A stretch of 64,000 nt of DNA from Pontibacter flavimaris (GCF_001907195.1 NZ_LVWA01000010.1:62001-126000), one strand, 5' to 3'; numbered from the stretch's first letter, positions 51,077-59,735 are shown. Translations and numbers: made by a program. The notes: generated from the sequence alone by a model not told the origin.

Positions 51077-52438
51077 ATGCTGAATAACATAAAAACAAAA
51101 GTGGTTTGCATGGCATTGCTGGGGCTTTCCTTGTCTGCCTGCGAAGATAAATTGAATATAGAGCCGCGAGGCTCTATATCACCGGAAGCTGTTACACCAA
51201 GCGATACAGAGGTGTTGCTGAACGGGGTTTATGATGGATTCCAGGGAGGCGCCTCTTCTTACCATTACCTCTCCTTCCTAACCGACGACCTGTCTGCTGA
51301 TAACCTGGCCTACCGGGCTACCTTTTTTCAGCATGGTGAGGTAGATGATAACAGCATCTCTGCAAACAACCTGCTGACGCAGTACTTCTGGCAGGGTTTG
51401 TACAAGGGTATCTACAGAGCTAACTTCTTCCTGCAGACGGTGGATAAACTCGACGAGTCTACCTTTAGCCGTCCTGCCCGAAAAGATGAGGTGATGGCAG
51501 AAGCTCGTTACCTGAGAGCTTATGGATACTACAGCCTTGTTACAAGATGGGGCGGCGTGCCGATCTTGAGAGAGCCAACAACCGAGAAAGTGGCAAGAAA
51601 CTCCGAGCAAGAGGTATGGGACTTCATTATTGAGGATCTGAAGTTTGCTGTTGAGAACGCTGGAGATTTCAGAGATGCTTCTTACGTATCCAAGTCAGCA
51701 GCTAAGGCTTTGCTAGCGCGGGTATACCTGGCTACTAAAAATTATGCTGAGGCCGAAAAGCTGGCAGAGGAGGTTATTGCGAACGAGAAATTCAGGCTGT
51801 CTGATGATTACGATAACATCTTCACAAATAAGTCTAACGCAGAGCGCATCTTCCATCTGAATAGTACGGCTAACGATGGAACATCCATGCCGTACTTCCT
51901 GATCGCAAACGTAGAATTGCCTAGCACAGGAAAGAATACAAATGGCGGCCGCTTCGAGTTGCCGATTGATAATTCACTTGCTGCCGCCTTTGAAGATGGA
52001 GATAAGCGTAAAGCCACGACCCTGCAGCCGATTGTGTTTGGAGGAGTGGATTACTTTATGGCTTACAAGTATCGCCTGAGTGCGGATGGCTCTAACGCCT
52101 GGACTGTATCCCGCCTTGCTGAAATGTACCTGATCAGTGCTGAGGCCCGTGCAGAGCAGAACAACCTTATTGGAGCGCTGGAAAGATTGAACGACGTAAG
52201 GGAGAAAAGAGGATTGCTGCCAACTGTTGCAGTAACTCAGGATGGTCTCAGGTTAAAAATCGAGCAGGAACGCCGTGTAGAACTTGCAGTGGAAGGCCAC
52301 AGATGGTATGACCTGATCAGAACAGGGCGTGCTATCGAGGTGCTGCCTAACGTGACAAGCGAAAACCAGTTGAAGTACCCTATCCCGCAAGCTGAAATAA
52401 CAGTGAATGAGCTGCTTACTCAGAATCCAGGATATTAA
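51077..52438 (+). CDS. RagB/SusD family lipoprotein
   Basis: A 453-residue surface lipoprotein, ligand-binding partner of the second SusC. LLGLSLSACEDKLN gives the lipidated Cys near residue 22 when started at ATG 51077. A TTG three codons earlier (51068) is an alternative start. SusD features are YLRAYGYYSLVTRWGGVPIL, KSAAKALLARVYLATKNYAEAEK and the C-terminal EQERRVELAVEGHRWYDLIRTG...YPIPQAEI. The TGR-A-PI ending is typical. A strong bidirectional terminator follows. Confidence 0.95.
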   Translation: MLNNIKTKVVCMALLGLSLSACEDKLNIEPRGSISPEAVTPSDTEVLLNGVYDGFQGGASSYHYLSFLTDDLSADNLAYRATFFQHGEVDDNSISANNLLTQYFWQGLYKGIYRANFFLQTVDKLDESTFSRPARKDEVMAEARYLRAYGYYSLVTRWGGVPILREPTTEKVARNSEQEVWDFIIEDLKFAVENAGDFRDASYVSKSAAKALLARVYLATKNYAEAEKLAEEVIANEKFRLSDDYDNIFTNKSNAERIFHLNSTANDGTSMPYFLIANVELPSTGKNTNGGRFELPIDNSLAAAFEDGDKRKATTLQPIVFGGVDYFMAYKYRLSADGSNAWTVSRLAEMYLISAEARAEQNNLIGALERLNDVREKRGLLPTVAVTQDGLRLKIEQERRVELAVEGHRWYDLIRTGRAIEVLPNVTSENQLKYPIPQAEITVNELLTQNPGY

Positions 52439-52458
52439 TAGTACTATCCGGTTAATGC

Positions 52459-52490
52459 AAAAGGCCTCCCAAATGGGAGGCCTTTTATTT
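52459..52490. terminator. Bidirectional terminator between susD and PAP2
   Basis: Perfect 12-bp stem AAAAGGCCTCCC/GGGAGGCCTTTT (52459-52470, 52475-52486) with a four-base loop between convergent genes. Confidence 0.9.
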
Positions 52491-52495
52491 TTACC

Positions 52496-53299
52496 TTAAA
52501 AAGTATACGTCATCAGCGCCCCGTTAAAATACTTTCCGGAAACCGGCATCAGGCTGATGTTGCGCTTGTTTGCTTTTTTGTGGAGCTGCGGCACCAGGAT
52601 GCCGGCGGCGGCGCCCATCCCGTAGCCCAGCAGGTTGTCGGTCAGGAAGTGCTTGCCGGCCTTCAGGCGCAGGTATCCGACAGCGGCCGGAACGGCGGCG
52701 GCGGCGGCCCATACATAAGGCCTGGCCGGGGAGTCGGGGTTAAAGTCGTGGAAGATCTTGGCGGCGAAGAACGTGGCGCTGGCGGTAGCGGCGGTGTGGC
52801 CGGCGTAAAACGCATTAAGCGCGTTCGCGTCATTCTTGTCCGAGATATCCACCTCGTTACTGTACACGAGCGGGCGGGCGCGCTCCACGCTGCCATTCGT
52901 CATCGTGAAAAAGGCACCTGTTACAGCCATCGTCTCCACATATAGCACCATTACCTGACCGGCTTTGCTGCCAACGTTCTTGTTCAGCAGCATCAGAAAC
53001 GGGGTTGCAAAAGAGCCGTAAAACGGGAAGTCACTGAGCTTCTTTGCCTTGTCAGAATCATAGCCTGCCGCAAAACGGTCAAAACCGTTCACATCCTCTT
53101 TGCTTAGTGCCATAATCTCAGCCTCGCTCATTCCGCTCTTGTCCTGCATCAGCGACAAGCCATAGACACTCAGGCCCATGCCGGCAGCAATAATGGGGGC
53201 ATCTACTTTAAAGCTCGTCTTATAGGGGGAGTCGTCTTGAGCCAGTGCGCTGCCTGTTAAAAAGGTCATCAGGTAGCATATAGTTAGTATACGTTTCAT
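52496..53299 (-). CDS. PAP2-family phosphatase
   Basis: A 267-residue membrane or periplasmic phosphatase of the PAP2 superfamily, with a signal peptide (MKRILTICYLMTFLTGSALAQ). The three-part phosphatase signature is present: ERARPLVYS (RP of motif 1, Lys not clearly conserved), FYAGHTAATASATFFAAK (SGH variant with Ala, motif 2), and RLKAGKHFLTDNLLGYGMG (R-x6-H-x3-D, motif 3). Likely substrates are lipid phosphates such as undecaprenyl pyrophosphate or phosphatidate. Motif 2 has AGH instead of SGH, a tolerated change. Start is ATG 53299. Confidence 0.9.
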   Translation of the reverse strand: MKRILTICYLMTFLTGSALAQDDSPYKTSFKVDAPIIAAGMGLSVYGLSLMQDKSGMSEAEIMALSKEDVNGFDRFAAGYDSDKAKKLSDFPFYGSFATPFLMLLNKNVGSKAGQVMVLYVETMAVTGAFFTMTNGSVERARPLVYSNEVDISDKNDANALNAFYAGHTAATASATFFAAKIFHDFNPDSPARPYVWAAAAAVPAAVGYLRLKAGKHFLTDNLLGYGMGAAAGILVPQLHKKANKRNISLMPVSGKYFNGALMTYTF

Positions 53300-53350
53300 A
53301 CAGGGTTATTTCAGTGTTGTATATGGAGTAGATGAACGGCGCACAAATTT

Positions 53351-53426
53351 AAAAGGTTGTGCCGGGGCACCTGCTGCCTCTCCGCTGGCGGGCGCCCTGA
53401 AAGTATACTTTGGGCCGCAACCTTTT
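53351..53426. ncRNA. Candidate structured element upstream of metK
   Basis: A 76-nt segment closes with AAAAGGTTG/CAACCTTTT and contains nested stems CCGC-TG-GCGG and GGGGC/GCGCCC. It resembles no SAM riboswitch class I know, and on the plus strand it lies before the likely metK promoter. It may instead be a leader of the minus-strand PAP2 gene or a repeat. Confidence 0.25.
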
Positions 53427-53492
53427 GCCAATAAAACGTTACAAGCAACTGTGCGGGCCTGATATTCAGTTTCAAGTATGGCGGATTTGTCT

Positions 53493-53500
53493 TAGCTTTG
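53493..53500 (+). promoter_or_regulatory. -7 box upstream of metK
   Basis: TAGCTTTG matches TAnnTTTG, 57 bp before the ATG at 53558. Confidence 0.5.
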
Positions 53501-53557
53501 TACCCGCTGCCAAGGGGGGCAGCTGGTTTATACTTTGTACCTAAACCCAAAGAAAAA

Positions 53558-54862
53558 ATGCCTTATCTATTTACATCTGAGTCTGTGTCAGAAGGACACC
53601 CGGATAAAGTGGCCGATCAGATTTCGGATGCCCTTCTGGACGAGTTCCTGAAGCAGGACCCGCAGTCTAAGGTTGCCTGTGAGACTTTGGTAACCACAGG
53701 CCTGGTGGTGCTGAGCGGAGAAGTGAAGACGGAAGCTTACGTAGACGTGCAAAAGGTGGCCCGTGAGGTGATCAAGCGCATTGGCTATACTAAATCAGAA
53801 TATATGTTCGATGCGGATGCTTGCGGCGTTATCTCCGCCATACACGACCAATCCGCAGATATCAACCAGGGCGTGGAGCGCGCAAACCCGGAGGACCAGG
53901 GTGCCGGCGACCAGGGCATGATGTTTGGCTATGCCACCGACGAGACAGACAACTACATGCCGCTTGCGCTGAGCATCTCGCACCTGCTGCTGCAGGAGCT
54001 GTCCGCCATCCGCAAAGAGGGCAGGGAGATGACCTACCTGCGCCCGGACGCAAAATCTCAGGTAACCATCCGTTACAGCGATAACCACGTGCCCGAGAAG
54101 ATCGATACGATCGTGATCTCGACGCAACACGACGAGTTTGTGAAGGCGGAGGGTGATAGCGGCGAAGCCAGAAACAAGGCAGAGCGGCAGATGGTGGAGA
54201 AGATCAAGGAGGATGTGAACAGCATCCTGATGCCACGCGTGCTGAAGCAACTGCCGGAGCGCATCCAGCGGCTGTTCAATTCAGACATCACCTACCACAT
54301 CAACCCAACGGGCAAGTTCGTGATCGGCGGTCCGCACGGCGATACAGGCCTGACCGGCCGCAAGATTATTGTAGATACGTACGGCGGCAAGGGAGCACAC
54401 GGTGGCGGCGCCTTCTCCGGCAAAGATTCCTCTAAGGTAGACCGCTCGGCAGCCTATGCTGCTCGCCATATCGCCAAAAACCTGGTGGCAGCCGGTGTGG
54501 CCGGCCAGGCGCTGGTGCAGGTGGCCTACGCCATTGGGGTTGCCAGGCCGGTGGGCCTGTACGTTACCACCTATGGCTCCACCAAGGTAAAAGACGCCAG
54601 CGGCAACACGATGAGCGACGGTGAGATTTCTGAGAAGGTGAGCAAGCTGTTTGACATGCGCCCTTATGCCATTGTTCAGCGCTTTGGCCTGCAGAACCCG
54701 ATCTTCTCCGAAACCGCCGCCTACGGCCACATGGGCAGGACGCCTGGCAAAAAGCTGGTGGAAATCTCCCTGAACGGCAAGAAAGAGACAAGAGAGTTTG
54801 AGACCTTTACCTGGGAGAAGCTCGATTACGTGGATAAGATACAAGCGGAGTTTGGCTTATAG
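53558..54862 (+). CDS. metK: S-adenosylmethionine synthetase
   Basis: Makes SAM from methionine and ATP in the cytoplasm. It is 434 residues from ATG 53558 ([21 protein letters not shown]); an upstream frame to 53498 is leader. The ATP motifs [17 protein letters not shown] and [16 protein letters not shown] (~120-135) and the P-loop-like [21 protein letters not shown] (~258-278) are complete. The length is longer than the ~390 of proteobacterial enzymes, with an insertion around [22 protein letters not shown], common in Bacteroidota. The gene has no exact TATACTT motif. Confidence 0.97.
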   Translation: MPYLFTSESVSEGHPDKVADQISDALLDEFLKQDPQSKVACETLVTTGLVVLSGEVKTEAYVDVQKVAREVIKRIGYTKSEYMFDADACGVISAIHDQSADINQGVERANPEDQGAGDQGMMFGYATDETDNYMPLALSISHLLLQELSAIRKEGREMTYLRPDAKSQVTIRYSDNHVPEKIDTIVISTQHDEFVKAEGDSGEARNKAERQMVEKIKEDVNSILMPRVLKQLPERIQRLFNSDITYHINPTGKFVIGGPHGDTGLTGRKIIVDTYGGKGAHGGGAFSGKDSSKVDRSAAYAARHIAKNLVAAGVAGQALVQVAYAIGVARPVGLYVTTYGSTKVKDASGNTMSDGEISEKVSKLFDMRPYAIVQRFGLQNPIFSETAAYGHMGRTPGKKLVEISLNGKKETREFETFTWEKLDYVDKIQAEFGL

Positions 54863-54883
54863 CCCACAAGTATACCCAAGTAT

Positions 54884-54928
54884 AAAAACAGCGCGGCCAG
54901 CTATACTTTAGCTGGCCGCGCTGTTTTT
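54884..54928. terminator. Bidirectional terminator between metK and hpf
   Basis: Perfect 20-bp stem (54884-54903 with 54909-54928; core GCGCGGCCAGCTA) whose loop is TACTT, with A and T runs built into its base. Confidence 0.92.
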
Positions 54929-54946
54929 ATACTGCTGCAAGTATGC

Positions 54947-55246
54947 CTAGTGAGCCATCTGCTTCTGCTTGAAGCGTTTTAGCTGGCGTCGCATGGCTTC
55001 TACGGCCGCATCGGCGGCGGCTTCAAAGGAGGGGGCATCCTCCTCGGAGAACAGCGTAGAGCCCGGTACAAACAGCTTTATCTCCACGGTCTTATTGTCT
55101 ATGCCTTCCTTGTTGTTATGTTTGAGGAACACTTCGCCTTCTACAATGCGATCATAAAATGTCTCGAGCTTGTTTACTTTCTGTTGAACGAAATCAGCAA
55201 GTTGCTGGTCTGCCTCGAAGTGGATGGAATGCATCTGTAGCTTCAT
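54947..55246 (-). CDS. hpf: Ribosome hibernation promoting factor (short HPF/RaiA)
   Basis: Binds the 30S decoding centre in slow growth and inactivates ribosomes. It is 99 residues, the short form without the dimerising tail. QMHSIHFEADQQLADFVQQKVNKLETFYDRI is the beta-alpha-beta start and FEAAADAAVEAMRRQLKRFKQKQ the final basic helix. It lies 27 bp downstream of xerC in rpsU-xerC-hpf, an order I associate with Bacteroidota. Start is ATG 55246. Confidence 0.94.
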   Translation of the reverse strand: MKLQMHSIHFEADQQLADFVQQKVNKLETFYDRIVEGEVFLKHNNKEGIDNKTVEIKLFVPGSTLFSEEDAPSFEAAADAAVEAMRRQLKRFKQKQMAH

Positions 55247-55273
55247 ATGCTTTACATTTAAAAGTTAAACTTA

Positions 55274-56152
55274 TTATGCTTTTGGGTGAGCCTTCTCAAA
55301 AATAGATTTGAGCTGCTCGATAGAATTGTGCGTGTAAACCTGGGTAGCCGCCAGGCTGGCATGCCCCAGGAGATCTTTGATCGCGTTAAGATCGGCACCC
55401 TTGTTTAGCAGATGAGTGGCGAAGGAGTGTCGCAGGACGTGCGGGCTGTTGTGTTCGGAGGTAGTGATCAAGCTGATATATTTTTTTACGACACGATAAA
55501 CAAACTTCGGGTAAAGGGGCCTCGCTTTATTGGTAACGAGCAATTTTACCGAATTGTTATCACCAAAAAAATGACTTTTCTCAGCTTGGTAGGCATCCAG
55601 CGCCAGCAGCAGCGAGTCGTTCAGGGGCACAATGCGCTCCTTGTTGCCCTTGCCCAGCACGCGCACTGTTTTGGCGCTAAGTGCTATGTCGGTGGGTTCA
55701 ATGTTTATCAGTTCGGCAAGGCGTATGCCGGTGCCATAGAGGAATTCAAGGATGAGCCTGTCGCGCTGGCCATCAAAATTATCCTCAAAGGTAAAGGTGT
55801 CGAGCAGGTTATTGAATGGCTCCTCCTGCACAAAGGCCGGCAGCTTTTTGCCGCTCTTCGGCGCTTTAATGCGCAGCATGGGGTTTGCTTTGATGCGTTC
55901 CTGTGCCAGTAAGAACCGGTAGTAGGAGCGGAGGCAGGCAATCTTGCGGTTGATGGAGCGCGGCTTGATGTTGTTCTGCACCAGCGTCAGTATCCAGGAG
56001 CGGATAATGGTGTGGTCGGCCTCGGCGGCATCGTTAATCTGGTATACTTCGCTCAGGTAACCGGAAAACTGACCCAGATCAGTGTGATAGGAGGTAAGGG
56101 TGTGCGGGCTGTACCGCTTTTCGTACTGCAGGTACTTGAAAAATAAATCCAT
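55274..56152 (-). CDS. xerC: Tyrosine recombinase XerC
   Basis: Site-specific recombinase that resolves chromosome dimers at dif with its XerD partner. It has 292 residues. An N-terminal SAM-like core-binding domain (FFKYLQYEKRYSPHTLTSYHTDL) precedes a catalytic domain with the full set Arg144 (TGIRLAEL), Lys168 (LGKGNKER), His238 and Arg241 (PHVLRH), His264 (LLGHAS) and Tyr273 (QVYTH). Context (rpsU upstream, hpf downstream) shows a housekeeping gene, not a phage integrase. The start codon lies inside a 21-bp perfect hairpin, so initiation should be inefficient or conditional. Confidence 0.94.
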   Translation of the reverse strand: MDLFFKYLQYEKRYSPHTLTSYHTDLGQFSGYLSEVYQINDAAEADHTIIRSWILTLVQNNIKPRSINRKIACLRSYYRFLLAQERIKANPMLRIKAPKSGKKLPAFVQEEPFNNLLDTFTFEDNFDGQRDRLILEFLYGTGIRLAELINIEPTDIALSAKTVRVLGKGNKERIVPLNDSLLLALDAYQAEKSHFFGDNNSVKLLVTNKARPLYPKFVYRVVKKYISLITTSEHNSPHVLRHSFATHLLNKGADLNAIKDLLGHASLAATQVYTHNSIEQLKSIFEKAHPKA

Positions 56153-56198
56153 ACATTCGTAGACCCTGCTGGGTGTGGCAGGGTCTACGAATGTATGG
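56149..56198 (-). terminator. 21-bp perfect hairpin burying the xerC start codon
   Basis: Perfect 21-base arms (56149-56169 and 56178-56198, core ACATTCGTAGACCCTGC) around TGGGTGTG. On the minus strand the stem is followed by ATTTATTTTT, so it can serve as the rpsU terminator or attenuator. The downstream arm contains the xerC ATG (56152-56150), which is paired in the folded mRNA. Confidence 0.8.
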
Positions 56199-56224
56199 AA
56201 AAATAAAGTGTATCGCTAGATATA

Positions 56225-56419
56225 CTAGTAGTTTTGGTCTACAAACATTTGCTGCTTGTACACGGCTCTCTCCTTTTGCTTTCTCTTAGCAATAGAAGGC
56301 TTCTCGAAATACGCTCTTGAGCGCAGTTCTTTCAAAACACCGGTTCTCTCAAATTTCTTCTTGAATCTCTTCAGAGCACGGTCTACAGACTCGTTATCTT
56401 TTACGTTTACAATAATCAT
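56225..56419 (-). CDS. rpsU: 30S ribosomal protein bS21
   Basis: Small-subunit protein near the 3' end of 16S rRNA, active in start-site selection. It is 64 residues, full length: MIIVNVKDNESVDRALKRFKKKFERTGVLKELRSR followed by the basic KPSIAKRKQKERA tail. GAGG lies six bases before the ATG, a real Shine-Dalgarno core. In Bacteroidota the anti-SD is masked partly by bS21 itself, and rpsU is one of few genes keeping a strong site, which is taken as autoregulation. First gene of rpsU-xerC-hpf. Confidence 0.97.
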   Translation of the reverse strand: MIIVNVKDNESVDRALKRFKKKFERTGVLKELRSRAYFEKPSIAKRKQKERAVYKQQMFVDQNY

Positions 56420-56452
56420 ATTTTTCCTCGCTTCTCTTTGGATTTAGGGTTG

Positions 56453-56484
56453 CAAATTTAAACAATCTTATCCTTAATAATCAA
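56453..56484 (-). promoter_or_regulatory. rpsU promoter
   Basis: On the minus strand TAAATTTG (56453-56460) fits TAnnTTTG, and TTGA (56481-56484) sits 20 bases upstream as the -33 element. Spacing and sequence are both good. Confidence 0.6.
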
Positions 56485-56570
56485 CTTGTTTGCTAAATAT
56501 TTATCAGTCTGCCTGTTTTTCACAAGAAAAGCAGGGGAAAAGACCTTAATTAGCCTCTCCCACCGCTTTT

Positions 56571-57710
56571 TTACTTTAACATGGCCCTGGAGATAACAAG
56601 CTTCTGTATCTCGCTGGTTCCCTCGCCTATGGTGCAGAGCTTTGCGTCGCGGTAGTACTTCTCTGCCGGGTAATCCTTGGTAAAACCGTAGCCGCCGAAG
56701 ATCTGCACGGCCTCGTTGGCCACCCTCACCGCTACCTCTGAGGCAAACAGTTTCGCCATCGCCGATTCCTTATTCACGTTCAGCCCGCGGTTCTTCATGT
56801 CGGCTGCCTGGTAGGTTAGCAAAGAGGCCGCCTCTACCTCGGTGGCCATGTCGGCCAGCTTAAAGGCGATGCCCTGGAAGCTGGAGATGGGCTTGTTGAA
56901 CTGGTGGCGCTCCTGAGAGTAAGCCAGCGCGGCATCCAGCGCGCCCTGCGCAATGCCCAGCGAAAGTGCTGCGATCGAGATACGGCCGCCGTCCAGCACC
57001 TTCATGGCCTGTACGAAGCCCTCGCCCACCTCGCCCAGGATCTGGTCCTTGTGCACGCGGCAGTCCTGGAAGATCAACTCAGTGGTCTCGGAGGCGCGCA
57101 TGCCCAGTTTATCCTCCTTGCGGCCGGCGCTGAAGCCCTCAGTGCCTTTCTCTATCACAAAAGCGGTCATGCCATGCGAGTCGCCCACCTCGCCGGTGCG
57201 CACAATTACCACGGCCACGTTGCCGGACTTGCCGTGGGTGATGAAGTTCTTAGCGCCGTTGATAACCCAGTAATCGCCGTCCTGTACGGCCACGGTGCGC
57301 ATGTTGCCCGCGTCTGAGCCCGTGTTTGGCTCCGTCAGGCCCCAGGCCCCGATCCACTCGGCGGTGGCCAGCTTGGGCAGGTACTTTCTTTTCTGCTCCT
57401 CGTTGCCGAAAGCCAGGATGTGGCCGGTGCAAAGAGAGTTATGCGCCGCCATGGATAGCCCGATGGAGCCATCGATCCTGGAAAGCTCCGCGATGGCCGT
57501 GACGTACTCCAGGTAGCCGAAGCCCGAGCCGCCATACTCCGTAGGCACGAGCACGCCCATCAGGCCCAGTTCCCCGAGTTTCTTAAAGACCTCCACCGGA
57601 AACTCCTGCGAGTCGTCCCATTCCCGCATCTTAGGTTTAATGTGCTTGGCGCCGAAATCACGGACCATGTCCGCAATCATGCGCTGGTTTTCAGTTGTTT
57701 TTAATTCCAT
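56571..57710 (-). CDS. Acyl-CoA dehydrogenase
   Basis: Flavoenzyme that oxidises acyl-CoA to trans-2-enoyl-CoA, passing electrons to ETF. It has 379 residues, the family length. The N-terminal helical domain has MRDFGAKHIKPKMREWD-like sequence. The FAD/substrate segments are AWGLTEPNTGSDAGNMRTVAV (~127-147) and WVINGAKNFITHG (~151-163). The catalytic Glu lies in the C-terminal domain around QIFGGYGFTKDYPAEKYYRDAKLCTIGEGTSEIQ. Likely short- or medium-chain, or a branched-chain type; not decidable here. Start is ATG 57710. Confidence 0.95.
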   Translation of the reverse strand: MELKTTENQRMIADMVRDFGAKHIKPKMREWDDSQEFPVEVFKKLGELGLMGVLVPTEYGGSGFGYLEYVTAIAELSRIDGSIGLSMAAHNSLCTGHILAFGNEEQKRKYLPKLATAEWIGAWGLTEPNTGSDAGNMRTVAVQDGDYWVINGAKNFITHGKSGNVAVVIVRTGEVGDSHGMTAFVIEKGTEGFSAGRKEDKLGMRASETTELIFQDCRVHKDQILGEVGEGFVQAMKVLDGGRISIAALSLGIAQGALDAALAYSQERHQFNKPISSFQGIAFKLADMATEVEAASLLTYQAADMKNRGLNVNKESAMAKLFASEVAVRVANEAVQIFGGYGFTKDYPAEKYYRDAKLCTIGEGTSEIQKLVISRAMLK

Positions 57711-57779
57711 GTATAGTTTTGGGTTCTTAATTTAGGTGATGCGCAGCTAGTATAACGGTTTTGCACTATCCGTTGTTTA

Positions 57780-57810
57780 CAAAGCTATATAAATATGGGT
57801 AGAGCACCAA
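57780..57810 (-). promoter_or_regulatory. Acyl-CoA dehydrogenase promoter
   Basis: Minus-strand TAGCTTTG (57780-57787) with TTG (57808-57810) 20 bases upstream matches the Bacteroidota -7/-33 pattern; the leader would be about 65 nt. Confidence 0.55.
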
Positions 57811-57956
57811 TCATGTATATATATTTAATCGTATGTAATAGAGGCGACTGCGTGGCGGTAGCTTTATTTTGACCGTGATTTTAATTTCTGTTATTTTGAA
57901 GTTTGTTTTGCTGTGCTGTCCTTTGCAGCAGGGCCACCGGAATCAGTTTGGGTAAG

Positions 57957-58706
57957 ATGATACAGTTTTTGAAGAACCTGTTTGGGGGGAATGAGTCCGC
58001 GCTGGGGGTCTCGCTTGGCGAGCTCGGCACGGATATGCATTCGCACATACTTCCCGGCATAGACGATGGTTCCGAGAGCCTGGAGCAATCGCTGGAGCTG
58101 GTGCAGGGGATGAGGGAGCTGGGCTACCGCAAACTGATCATGACGCCGCACATCATGAGCGACTTTTACAAAAACACGCCGGAGATTATCCGCGAGAAGC
58201 TGCAGCTGCTGCGGCAGGCGGTAGCGGATGCGGGCATAGAGATGGAGCTGGATTGCGCGGCGGAGTATTACCTGGACGAGGGCCTGCTCGATAAACTGGA
58301 TAACGACGAGGAACTGCTGACCTTCGGCAAGAACTACCTCCTGTTCGAGACATCGTTCCTGAACGAGCCCCTTAACCTGCGGGAGACGATCTTTAAGATG
58401 CGCTCCAAAGGGTACCAGCCCGTGCTGGCGCACCCGGAGCGGTATACTTACTTTTATGGCAAGTTTGAGGAACTGGTGGCGCTGCGGGAGCATGGCGTGC
58501 TGTTTCAGCCGAACCTGAACTCGCTGGTGGGCTATTACTCGCCGGGCGCCAGGGATGTGGCTGAGCGGCTGGTAGAGCAGGGTCTCGTCGATTTTCTGGG
58601 CACCGATACCCATGGCATGAAGCATATTGCTACCTTGCACAAGGTGCTGGGGTCTAAGTACCTGGTAAAGGCGCTGGCCTTGCCGCTGCGCAACAGGCAG
58701 CTCTAG
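57957..58706 (+). CDS. CpsB/CapC-type PHP tyrosine phosphatase
   Basis: A 249-residue metal-dependent phosphatase of the polymerase-and-histidinol-phosphatase fold, related to CpsB/YwqE, which dephosphorylates tyrosine kinases controlling capsule or exopolysaccharide export. Metal ligands are in GTDMHSHILPGIDDGS (~23-38), TPHIMSDFY (~63-71), LAHPERY (~160) and LGTDTHGMKH (~219-228). Start is ATG 57957 (MIQFLKNLF). The matching kinase and Wza-like genes are not adjacent. The downstream gene is a sugar-epimerase-like enzyme 36 bp away, so a polysaccharide link is plausible inference. Confidence 0.92.
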   Translation: MIQFLKNLFGGNESALGVSLGELGTDMHSHILPGIDDGSESLEQSLELVQGMRELGYRKLIMTPHIMSDFYKNTPEIIREKLQLLRQAVADAGIEMELDCAAEYYLDEGLLDKLDNDEELLTFGKNYLLFETSFLNEPLNLRETIFKMRSKGYQPVLAHPERYTYFYGKFEELVALREHGVLFQPNLNSLVGYYSPGARDVAERLVEQGLVDFLGTDTHGMKHIATLHKVLGSKYLVKALALPLRNRQL

Positions 58707-58742
58707 TTTTTCCTCATTTCATACTTTATACTTCCACAAACC

Positions 58743-59735
58743 ATGGTATTTGTAACGGGCGGCAGTGGCCTGATCGGTAGTTTTCTGATTCCGGAGCTCC
58801 TGCGGCAGGGGCACCAGGTAAAGGCGCTTTACCGCGGCCAGGTGCCAGCTGTGGCCGGTGCAGAGCAGGTGCAGTGGGTGGAGGGCGATATTCTGGACCC
58901 GACCCTGCTGAGCGAGGCGCTGATGGGCGTAGCGTATGTCTTCCATAGTGCGGGGCTGGTGTCGTACGCGCCGCAGGACGCAGCACTGCTGAAGCAGGTG
59001 AACATAGAGGGCACCGCCAACATCGTGGACGCCTGCCTGGAGGCCGGAAGTATAAAGCTCTGCCACGTGAGCTCGATCGCGGCGGTGGGCAGGCCCAAGC
59101 ATGCGGAGGTGCTAACCGAGAGCGCCAAGTGGGACCCGGCGGCAGAGGTGTCGGCTTACGCCAGCTCCAAGTACTTCGGGGAGCTGGAAGTATGGCGCGG
59201 CGTGGCCGAGGGCCTGGATGCCGTCATCGTGAACCCCTCCATCATACTTGGCCCCGCCGACTGGAGCCGCAGCAGCACGCAACTGTTCCGGTACGTGTAC
59301 AGCGAGCGCCCCTTCTATACTGCCGGCGAGGCCAACTTTGTGGATGTGCGCGATGTGGTGGAAGCCATGCTGCGCCTCACGTTCTCAGGCATGTCCGGAG
59401 AGCGGTTTATCCTGAATGCGGAGCGGATGAGCTACAAGGCTTTCTTCGAGAAAACGGCCGCCTGCTTCGGCAGGAAGGCGCCCGGCATGCGAGTGCCGGC
59501 GGCGCTGGCCGAAGTGGTGTGGCGGCTGGAGCATGCCCGCGCCTGGCTTACCGGCGCCCGCCCGCTCATCACCAAAGACACGGCCCGGGTATCCCGAAAG
59601 CCCCACTTTTTCAGCAACAATAAAATCCGAAAGGCCATCGGGATAGAGTTCAGACCTGTTTCAGAATCAGTGGCTTGGGTTTGCCGGGAGCTGCAGGGGC
59701 AAATGGCCGTCAGCAGTCTGCAGGGGGCTGGATAA
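58743..59735 (+). CDS. NAD-dependent epimerase/dehydratase family protein
   Basis: A 330-residue extended short-chain dehydrogenase/reductase. The Rossmann motif TGGSGLIGSFLIPELL is at 5-20 and the active-site Tyr-x3-Lys is YASSKYFGELE (~139-149). AALSFHSAGLVSY-like and NPSIILGPADWSRSS segments support the NAD-dependent epimerase/3-beta-HSD-like group. The substrate may be a nucleotide sugar, a flavonol-like alcohol or a sterol-like ketone. The stop is 65 bp before the TPR gene. Start is ATG 58743. Confidence 0.9.
   Translation: MVFVTGGSGLIGSFLIPELLRQGHQVKALYRGQVPAVAGAEQVQWVEGDILDPTLLSEALMGVAYVFHSAGLVSYAPQDAALLKQVNIEGTANIVDACLEAGSIKLCHVSSIAAVGRPKHAEVLTESAKWDPAAEVSAYASSKYFGELEVWRGVAEGLDAVIVNPSIILGPADWSRSSTQLFRYVYSERPFYTAGEANFVDVRDVVEAMLRLTFSGMSGERFILNAERMSYKAFFEKTAACFGRKAPGMRVPAALAEVVWRLEHARAWLTGARPLITKDTARVSRKPHFFSNNKIRKAIGIEFRPVSESVAWVCRELQGQMAVSSLQGAG

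Noticed and set aside
53351..53557. SAM riboswitch upstream of metK
   Set aside because: A foldable element exists, but none of the SAM-I, SAM-II or SAM-IV core sequences could be found, and the promoter evidence places it outside the transcript.
55274..56152. Tyrosine recombinase as a sign of an integrated element
   Set aside because: Its place between rpsU and hpf and its full-length XerC pattern show a housekeeping gene; no attachment-site repeats or phage genes are nearby.
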